Part shown: piece by piece, positions 58,076 to 64,000 of the stretch
How positions within the stretch are numbered: the first letter of the stretch is position 1
Layout of the letters: each line of letters begins with the position of its first letter
DNA from: Candidatus Roseilinea sp.
GTDB taxonomy: Bacteria > Chloroflexota > Anaerolineae > J036 > Brachytrichaceae
Reading direction: 5' to 3'
DNA length: 64,000 nt
Assembly (NCBI GenBank): GCA_025998955.1
Contig: AP024676.1
Location: forward strand, 1,240,001 to 1,304,000
Made by a program: the position numbers and the translations under genes
Notes under the pieces: generated by a model
What the model was told of the DNA's origin: nothing
Seen by the model: the letters and a program-made list of their open reading frames with translations, nothing else
Database searches by the model: none

Positions 58076-58959
58076 ACCGTCACCCATCATCCGCCAGCCG
58101 GCTCAGCCTGCGCGCGCGCGAGGCGCTGCACGGCTACGGATTCGCTCTGCCGTGGCTGGTCGGCTTCGCCTTGTTCACCCTACTGCCGCTGGTTGAGACT
58201 TTGCGCTACAGCCTGCACCGCGTGACCGTCACCGTGACCGGCATCCGGCTGGACTTCGTCGAGTGGGCAAACTACACCCGCGCGCTATTCACCGACCCCG
58301 CCTTCGTCGAGCTGTTGATCGGTTACGCCGTCGAGACGCTGATTGCCGTGCCGATCGTGCTGATCTTCTCGATGATCATCGCGCTGTTCCTCAACGTGAA
58401 CTTCAAGTTGAAAGGCGTGTTCCGCACGATCTTCTTCCTGCCGGTCGTCATCACCAGCGGGCCGGTGATTCGCGAGTTGGCGGAGCAAGGCGCAACGTCG
58501 GCGCCTGGCATCGCCAATGTGCCAGCCGTGGCCGACTTCCTGGCGCAGTTGCCATCGGCGCTGCGCAATCCGCTGGAGTACGTGCTGACGTCGTTCATCC
58601 TCATCCTGTGGTTCTCCGGCGTGCAAATCCTGATCTACCTGGCCAGCCTGCAGAAGATTGACCGGAGCATCTACGAGGCGGCGGCGATTGATGGGGCTTC
58701 GGCATGGGAGACCTACTGGAAGATCACCCTGCCGTCGCTCGCCACGGCGACACTGGTCAACGCGGTCTACACCATCATCACGCTCTCGCACTTCTCCGAA
58801 AACCGCGTCATCAAATACATCTACAACCAGACCTACGCCGTGCAGGGCGGCATCGGCTACGCCAGCGCGATGGCGTTCGTCTATTTCGCGGCGATGGCAG
58901 CGCTGCTGGTGATCGTCTATCTGTTCCTGATGTTGTGGGCGAGACGGGGATCGCGATGA
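58072..58959 (+). CDS. Sugar ABC permease, MalF type (pair 2)
   Basis: A 295-residue permease. It begins [20 protein letters not shown] and has the EAA loop [21 protein letters not shown] periplasmic insert ([20 protein letters not shown]) of about 40 residues is present as in the LplB-like permeases that accompany DUF5696 genes. ATG 58072 overlaps the preceding stop (ATGA); the open frame upstream is antisense-free but out of context. Confidence 0.92.
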   Translation: MNRHPSSASRLSLRAREALHGYGFALPWLVGFALFTLLPLVETLRYSLHRVTVTVTGIRLDFVEWANYTRALFTDPAFVELLIGYAVETLIAVPIVLIFSMIIALFLNVNFKLKGVFRTIFFLPVVITSGPVIRELAEQGATSAPGIANVPAVADFLAQLPSALRNPLEYVLTSFILILWFSGVQILIYLASLQKIDRSIYEAAAIDGASAWETYWKITLPSLATATLVNAVYTIITLSHFSENRVIKYIYNQTYAVQGGIGYASAMAFVYFAAMAALLVIVYLFLMLWARRGSR

Positions 58960-59921
58960 CGGACGCACGCACGATTCGACTCGACAGCCGGCGCTGGCTA
59001 CATCTCGTTGACCGCGCGCGTGCCTTCTTGTTCGGCAGCCGTTCGCGGCGCGGCATCGTGTTGAGCCTCACCCTATACGCCCTGCTGATCGCCATCGGCT
59101 TCGTCTACCTTTATCCCCTGCTGTTCATGTTCGTCACCAGCATCAAGAGCCCCTCCGATTTGCTCAACCCGATGGTGCAGTGGGTGCCGAACGAGATCTA
59201 CATCGGGAACTACGTCAAGGCCTTTCGCGTGCTGAACTATCCGGCCTCGCTCGCCAACTCGATCTTCGCGAGCGTCGCGCCGTCGTTGTTGCAGACGGCG
59301 ACCGCGTCACTGATCGGCTATGGGCTGGCGCGCTATCGCTTCCCGGGCCGGCGGATTATCATGCTGCTGATTTTGGCCACCTTCATCATCCCGCCGCAGA
59401 ACACGGTCATCCCGCAGATGCTGACCTACCGCAACCTGGGGCTGCTGGGCAACCCACTTGCGCTGATCTTGCCGGCCAGTCTCGGCCAAGGCCTGAAGAG
59501 CGCAATCTTCATCCTGATCTTCTACCAGACTTTCCTCTCGCTGCCCAAAGTGTTGGAGGAAGCAGCGCGGCTGGATGGCGCATCAGACCTGCGCATCTTC
59601 CTCAGCATCGCCATGCCGTCGGCGCTGCCGGCCTACATCATTGCGTTCATCTTCTCGGTCGTGTGGTACTGGAACGAGACGTTCCTGATGGTCGTCTTTT
59701 TGGAAGGCGGGGTGCAAACGCTGCCGCTGCAGCTCTCCAAGTTCGCCCAGGCCTACGAGAACTTGTATCCGCCCGGCACCGTGAACATCTTCGACCGGCT
59801 GAACGAGGCGGTCAAGATGAGCGGCACGTTCCTCAACATCCTGCCGCTGCTGGTGCTGTATTTTGTGTTGCAAAAGTGGTTCGTCGAATCCATCGAAAGG
59901 ACGGGCATCGCCGGTGAGTAG
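58956..59921 (+). CDS. Sugar ABC permease, MalG type (pair 2)
   Basis: A 321-residue permease, partner of the gene at 58072. The PLLFMFVTSIKSPSDLLNPM segment and the EAA loop [20 protein letters not shown] are diagnostic; a C-terminal extension (ENLYPPGTVNIFDRLNEAVK) before the last helix is longer than in MalG. The start overlaps the partner stop (ATGA). It is only distantly like the pair-1 permease, so this is a second transporter rather than a recent duplication. Confidence 0.92.
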   Translation: MTDARTIRLDSRRWLHLVDRARAFLFGSRSRRGIVLSLTLYALLIAIGFVYLYPLLFMFVTSIKSPSDLLNPMVQWVPNEIYIGNYVKAFRVLNYPASLANSIFASVAPSLLQTATASLIGYGLARYRFPGRRIIMLLILATFIIPPQNTVIPQMLTYRNLGLLGNPLALILPASLGQGLKSAIFILIFYQTFLSLPKVLEEAARLDGASDLRIFLSIAMPSALPAYIIAFIFSVVWYWNETFLMVVFLEGGVQTLPLQLSKFAQAYENLYPPGTVNIFDRLNEAVKMSGTFLNILPLLVLYFVLQKWFVESIERTGIAGE

Positions 59922-61278
59922 GAAGCTGATCCTCGCCCTCCTCGCGTCGGTCTGCGTGGCCGGCTGCAGCGCACCCATCGCGCCGCCGCCTACGGCGATG
60001 CCGGCTCGACAAGAGGCCCCAGCCGAGCCGGTCGCCATTACACCGGCGCCTGCGCCTACCGGCGTCGTCGCACCTGCCGCGACACTGGAACAGGTCGTCG
60101 CCTACGAGATGGAAGGCGCGTTCGCCTTCTTCTGGGAGCAGGCCAACACCGACCCGAACAGCGCCGGCTATGGGCTGGTGCGCGACCGCTACCCCGGCTC
60201 GCCCGGCATCTCCAGCGTCGCCGCGGTCGGCTTTGCGCTCACGGCCTACCCGATCGGCGTCGAGATGGGCTACGTCACGCGCCCGGAAGCGCAGGCGCGC
60301 GCGGATGGCACGCTCGACACACTGCTGAACCTGGAGCGCGTGAACGGCTTCTTTTACCACTTCGTGGACATGCAGACCGGCCGGCGCGCCTGGAACAGCG
60401 AGGTCTCCAGCATAGACACGGCCATCTTGATGATGGGTGTGCTGACGGCCGGCGAATACTTCGGCGGCGAAACGCGTGCCAAGGCCGAGCGGCTGTATCG
60501 TGAGGTGAACTGGCCGTGGTTCGTGGACGAGTCGCGCCGCATGTTCCGCATGGCCTATCGTCCGGAGAAGGGCTTCGAGGGGCACTGGGATTTCTACGCC
60601 GAGCAGTTGATGCTCTACGTACTCGCTGCCGGCTCGCCCACCTACCCCACCGACGACCGCCTGTATTACGGCTTCAAGCGCCATCGCGCCGGCTACGGCG
60701 ACGGCGAGCCGTTCATCCACTCGTGGTTCGGCGCGCTGTTCACCTACCAGTTCAGCCATGCCTGGATTGACTTTCGCGATTACACCGACCGGCAGGGCGT
60801 CAACTGGTTCGACAACTCGGTAAAGGCGACGCGCGCGCATTACGACTTCGCGGTGGACGTGCAAGACAGGTATAAGACGCTCGGCCCGCTGGCATGGGGC
60901 TTGAGCGCCTGCGATGGTCCAAAGGGATACAGCGGCTTGTATGGCGCGCCGCCGTCCGGCTACGACAACAAGCAACACATAGTGGACGACACCGTGCCAC
61001 CCTATGCTGCCATCGCCTCGATCCTCTTCCTGCCCAACGAAGCCGCACAGGCCATGCTGAACTACTTTTCGATCGAGCCGCTCAAAGGCCGCTATGGCTT
61101 CAAGGACGCATACAACCTGAGCCAGAACTGGTACGCCAGCGACGTGATCGGCATAGACAAGGGCATCGCGTTGTTGATGCTGGCGAATTACGAAGATGAC
61201 CTGGTCTACCGGATCACCATGAAGCACGAATACATCCTCGACGGCCTGGAACGACTGGGCCTGCAGCGCAACCCGTAG
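59914..61278 (+). CDS. PF10091 (glucoamylase-family, GH144-like) lipoprotein
   Basis: A 454-residue lipoprotein: the signal peptide SRKLILALLASVCVAGC ends at Cys18, followed by a Pro-rich tether to about 48. The remainder is an alpha/alpha-barrel of the PF10091 family: FFWEQANTDPNSAGYGLVRD, SVAAVGFALTAYPIGVEMGY, FYHFVDMQTGRRAWNSEVSS, IDTAILMMGVLTAGEYF and DVIGIDKGIALLMLANYEDD. Characterised relatives include GH144 endo-beta-1,2-glucanases, so a beta-1,2-glucan or similar glucan is a candidate substrate. GTG 59914 overlaps the end of the permease gene and gives a perfect lipobox. Confidence 0.85.
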   Translation: MSRKLILALLASVCVAGCSAPIAPPPTAMPARQEAPAEPVAITPAPAPTGVVAPAATLEQVVAYEMEGAFAFFWEQANTDPNSAGYGLVRDRYPGSPGISSVAAVGFALTAYPIGVEMGYVTRPEAQARADGTLDTLLNLERVNGFFYHFVDMQTGRRAWNSEVSSIDTAILMMGVLTAGEYFGGETRAKAERLYREVNWPWFVDESRRMFRMAYRPEKGFEGHWDFYAEQLMLYVLAAGSPTYPTDDRLYYGFKRHRAGYGDGEPFIHSWFGALFTYQFSHAWIDFRDYTDRQGVNWFDNSVKATRAHYDFAVDVQDRYKTLGPLAWGLSACDGPKGYSGLYGAPPSGYDNKQHIVDDTVPPYAAIASILFLPNEAAQAMLNYFSIEPLKGRYGFKDAYNLSQNWYASDVIGIDKGIALLMLANYEDDLVYRITMKHEYILDGLERLGLQRNP

Positions 61279-61284
61279 AAAACT

Positions 61285-62304
61285 ATGACCACAATTCGAG
61301 ACGTCGCCAAACGCGCTCAAGTAAGCGTCGCAACAGCCTCCTATGCTCTGAACGGCGTCGGAGCGATCAGCGACGCCACCCGCGAACGCGTGCTCCGCGC
61401 TGCGAAAGAGCTGAACTATCATCCGAATGCCTTCGCCCGCCATCTGAAGCACGCCAAGACGCGCACCATCGGCGTATTCATCACCCGCTTCGGCGGCTCG
61501 TTCTACGAGTCCATTCTAGAAGGCATCCACGACGTGATTCTGAACACGGATTACGAACTCATCGTCTGTCCCGACAGTCGGTCGGAGCGGCGCATCCTGA
61601 TGTATCGCCAGGTAGACGGCGCAATCGTGTTCGACTCCAAGGTCTCCAGCGAGACGATCCTGCGACTGGCGTCGCAGCGCTTCCCGATCGTGGTGATGGA
61701 TCGCCTGTTGCAGAACGACTTTGTGCTGCCGGTGTTGCAGGACAACCCAACCGGCGTCCGCGAAGCTTTCTATCACCTCTACGACCAGGGCATGCGCAAG
61801 ATTCACTTCGTCGCCGGCTCGCAGATCGCGTTCGACAACGCCGAACGTCTGCAGACGTTCTTGGACGAAGCGCACCGGTGCGGCCTGCACACGCCGGTGC
61901 ACCCGGGCAACTTCACGGAAGAGTCCGGATACCAGGCCGCGCAGGCCATCATCCATTCCGGCGACCTACCCGAGGCCGTCTTCTGCGCCAACGACCAGAT
62001 GGCTATCGGCTTCCTGCGCGCGATGAAGGAACACGGCCTGCACGCGCCGGACGACATTGCCGTGGTGGGCTTCGACGACATTCCGCTCAGCCGCCACATC
62101 CAGCCGTCGCTCTCCACGGTCAGCGTGTCGCGATTCGACTGGGGCGCAGCGGCCACCCGGCATTTGATCGGCTTTCTGGAACACGAGCCAGCCTGCGAAC
62201 CGCGCCGCATCCCCACACATTTCGTCGCGCGCGAGTCGTCGGATCGGCATGGTCGCCCTCACCGTAGCCGCGACCTTCAGGTCGCGCAGGCGCCGCAGGC
62301 GTGA
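61285..62304 (+). CDS. LacI-family transcriptional regulator
   Basis: A 339-residue repressor: HTH TIRDVAKRAQVSVATASYAL (2-21), hinge helix region PNAFARHLKH, and a periplasmic-binding-fold sugar domain (GVFITRFGGSFYESILEGIH to VVGFDDIPLSRHIQPSLSTV). It closes the operon, 6 bp after the PF10091 gene, and most likely binds the two TGAAACGTTTCA-type sites at the operon promoter, giving autoregulation by an imported sugar. The last 14 or so residues (HRSRDLQVAQAPQA) are encoded by the first unit of the palindromic repeat array, so the natural C-terminus has been changed by the repeat. Confidence 0.93.
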   Translation: MTTIRDVAKRAQVSVATASYALNGVGAISDATRERVLRAAKELNYHPNAFARHLKHAKTRTIGVFITRFGGSFYESILEGIHDVILNTDYELIVCPDSRSERRILMYRQVDGAIVFDSKVSSETILRLASQRFPIVVMDRLLQNDFVLPVLQDNPTGVREAFYHLYDQGMRKIHFVAGSQIAFDNAERLQTFLDEAHRCGLHTPVHPGNFTEESGYQAAQAIIHSGDLPEAVFCANDQMAIGFLRAMKEHGLHAPDDIAVVGFDDIPLSRHIQPSLSTVSVSRFDWGAAATRHLIGFLEHEPACEPRRIPTHFVARESSDRHGRPHRSRDLQVAQAPQA

Positions 62305-62909
62305 AGCCCGTGGCGACCCACATGGGTCGGCATGAGCGCAACACCGTAGCCGCGACCTTCAGGTCGCGCAGGCGCCGCAGGCGTGAAGCCTGCGACTACC
62401 CATATGGGTTGGTATGAGCACAACACCGTAGCCGCGACCTTTCAGGTCGCGCTTCAGGTCGCGCAGGCGCCGCAGGCGTGAAGCCTGCGACTACCCATAT
62501 GGGTTGGTATGAGCACAACACCGTAGCCGCGACCTTTCAGGTCGCGCTTCAGGTCGCGCAGGCGCCGCAGGCGTGAAGCCTGCGACTACCCATATGGGTT
62601 GGTATGAGCACAACACCGTAGCCGCGACCTTTCAGGTCGCGCTTCAGGTCGCGCACGCGCCGCAGGCGTGAAGCCTGCGACTACCCATATGGGTTGGTAT
62701 GAGCACAACACCGTAGCCGCGACCTTCAGGTCGCGCACGCGCCGCAGGCGTGAAGCCTGCGACTACCCACATGGGTCGGCATGAGCGCAACACCGTAGCA
62801 CCGCAGGCGTGAAGCCTGCGACTACCCACATGAGTCGGCATGAGCACAACACCGTAGCCGCGACCTTCAGGTCGCGCACGCACCGCAGGCGTGAAGCCTG
62901 CGGCTACCG
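62261..62909. repeat. Eight-unit palindromic tandem repeat array
   Basis: Units begin ACCGTAGC at 62261, 62343, 62425, 62520, 62615, 62710, 62792 and 62851, with lengths 82, 82, 95, 95, 95, 82, 59 and a last partial copy. Each full unit has a hairpin CGCGACCT/AGGTCGCG, a hairpin CGCAGGC/GCCTGCG and a CCCATATGGG-like dyad; the 95-bp units have a 13-bp internal duplication of the AGGTCGCG arm. It fills the 614-bp gap between the LacI gene and the GH35 gene, in which I see no other gene. Confidence 0.92.
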
Positions 62910-62918
62910 AATGTCACC

Positions 62919-64000
62919 ATGCAACGATTTCGAGTCGCAAACGGATTGTTCTGGCTGAACGACGAACCACTGTTCTTGCAGGCAGGCGAGTTGCACTACT
63001 TCCGCACACCGCCGGAGGCCTGGGCGCACCGGCTGGGCTTACTGCTTGCAGCCGGCTTCAACGCCGTCGCGACGTACATCCCCTGGCTGTGGCACGAGCC
63101 GGAGGAGGGCATGTTCGACTTCGACGGCGCCACCCATCCGCAGCGCGACCTGGCCGGCTTCCTCGATCTAGCCGCGCGTATGGGCCTCTACATCATCGCC
63201 CGTCCCGGCCCTTACATCATGGCCGAGACCATCAACGAAGGCATTCCGCCTTGGGTGTTCGCGCGTTACCCGCAGGTCATGCTGACCGACCAACACGGTC
63301 AGACGCACGCCATCGCCAGTTACCTACATCCCGACTTCCGCGCTTGCGCCGAGCAGTGGTATCGCGCCGTGTTCGGCGTGCTCGCGCCGCGGCAAATCAC
63401 GCGCGGTGGCCGAATCGTGCTGGTGCAACTCGACAACGAGATGGGCATGTTGCACTGGGTCAAGAACCTGAAAGACATCAACCCGGACACGCTCGATCGC
63501 TTCGCTGCTCACCTGCGCACGACCTACGGCGAACGCCTCGCCGCGCGCTACCCAACGCACGACCTGACCGGCTTCCTGCGAACGCAGCTCACACAGCCCA
63601 CCCCACCCTACGCCGCGCGCGTGATGGACGACTACCGGCGTTTCCATCGCAACTACCTACGCGACTATGCCGTCTCCTTGCGCGACGTGGCAACGGCGTG
63701 CGGCCTAGAAGTCCCGCCGGTCATCAACATTCATGGCTTCGGCAACTGTGGCAAGACTTTCCCCATCGGCCTATCGCAACTGGCCGAGGCGATGCGCATC
63801 GAGGGCATGCTCAGCGCCACCGATGTATATCCGCTCCACATCGGCGAGGACAACATCCATCACATCCTGCTGGTGAACGCGATGACCGTAGCGTTGCAGA
63901 ATCCAGATCAGCCGCTGTTCTCGATCGAGTTTCAGGCTGGCGGCAATCAGGATTTCGGCGGCGCGCAGGCCTCGTTCTACGACCTGCACAGCCGGCTGAG
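62919..64000 (+). CDS. GH35 beta-galactosidase-like enzyme, 3' part beyond the window
   Basis: An open frame of 360 codons from ATG 62919 to the window end. It has no signal peptide and opens with the GH35 signature FLQAGELHYFRTPPEAWAHR (20-39), then NAVATYIPWLWHEPEEGMFD, ARPGPYIMAE, VLVQLDNEMG (candidate acid/base Glu174, with DNE where most have ENE) and LFSIEFQAGGN (candidate nucleophile Glu337). It would cleave terminal beta-galactosides, or beta-glucosides or glucosamine in some members, in the cytoplasm. It lies on the same strand after the LacI regulator, separated by the palindromic array, so it may belong to the same pathway. Confidence 0.9.
   Translation, partial: MQRFRVANGLFWLNDEPLFLQAGELHYFRTPPEAWAHRLGLLLAAGFNAVATYIPWLWHEPEEGMFDFDGATHPQRDLAGFLDLAARMGLYIIARPGPYIMAETINEGIPPWVFARYPQVMLTDQHGQTHAIASYLHPDFRACAEQWYRAVFGVLAPRQITRGGRIVLVQLDNEMGMLHWVKNLKDINPDTLDRFAAHLRTTYGERLAARYPTHDLTGFLRTQLTQPTPPYAARVMDDYRRFHRNYLRDYAVSLRDVATACGLEVPPVINIHGFGNCGKTFPIGLSQLAEAMRIEGMLSATDVYPLHIGEDNIHHILLVNAMTVALQNPDQPLFSIEFQAGGNQDFGGAQASFYDLHSRL

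Noticed and set aside
59833-61452. 539-codon antisense open frame
   Set aside because: Covers the PF10091 lipoprotein and LacI genes on the other strand, both of which have clear family motifs.
62644-62883. 79-codon minus-strand open frame in the palindromic array
   Set aside because: Entirely repeat sequence, translated as a repeated peptide; no coding evidence.

Overview
The window is a 64 kb piece of a high-GC chromosome (about 60-65 % G+C by eye), densely packed with genes, many joined by 4-base ATGA/GTGA overlaps. Gene content suggests a Chloroflexota bacterium, perhaps of the Anaerolineae or Roseilinea type: many sugar and peptide ABC systems with proline-rich lipoprotein receptors, secreted glycosidases, a Tat-exported DUF1501 protein paired with a DUF1800 protein, and palindrome-rich intergenic repeats. 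This assignment is an inference; no rRNA or tRNA gene is visible to anchor it.

Layout. 1-8 kb: an open-ended conserved protein, a sugar nucleotidyltransferase, ubiX, a PNPOx-like protein, a DsbB-cytochrome c fusion, and an ABC-2 exporter whose ATPase and two permease genes are separated by wecB on the other strand. 7.9-16.2 kb: type II pantothenate kinase, class III aminotransferase, zinc alcohol dehydrogenase, a peptide/opine-type ABC receptor with two permeases (no ATPase genes here), and a glycerol-1-phosphate dehydrogenase-like protein. 16.2-22.6 kb: a truncated ceramidase-like gene, a GH2 glycosidase gene interrupted by a complete ISKra4-family insertion sequence with an intact 9-bp target duplication, a phytanoyl-CoA dioxygenase-like gene and a thermonuclease. 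22.6-29.95 kb: a tyrosine recombinase followed by a CRISPR array of 81 repeats and 80 spacers with no cas genes nearby; the repeat end and a promoter in the right flank indicate transcription leftwards. 30-36.8 kb: small membrane protein, acylphosphatase, FGGY kinase, secreted pullulanase, KDG kinase. 37-46.3 kb: DUF1501, beta-propeller and DUF1800 genes, a large secreted clan GH-A-like glycosidase and a HAD hydrolase, then a DUF368 lipid-carrier translocase. 47.4-64 kb: a long sugar-utilisation operon.

The most system-like part is the last one. A strong promoter carries two LacI-type operators exactly 42 bp apart. It drives a lipoprotein sugar receptor, a 975-residue second receptor-like protein, permease pair 1, an NHL/TPR/Yip1 membrane protein, a DUF5696 glycosidase-like protein, permease pair 2, a PF10091 (GH144-like) lipoprotein and a LacI regulator; a GH35 enzyme follows after a palindromic tandem repeat. 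No ATPase is encoded, so a shared one must act from elsewhere. The layout suggests capture and surface degradation of an oligo- or polysaccharide, with a beta-1,2-glucan or a galactoside as candidates.

The region is also rich in small repeats: 7-bp-period tandem repeats directly after five stop codons, a 99-bp nested palindrome at 35.6 kb, an eight-unit palindromic array at 62.3 kb, and repeats that supply the last codons of two genes. The CRISPR spacers contain a triplicated four-spacer block and several spacers that appear to sample the same target family.
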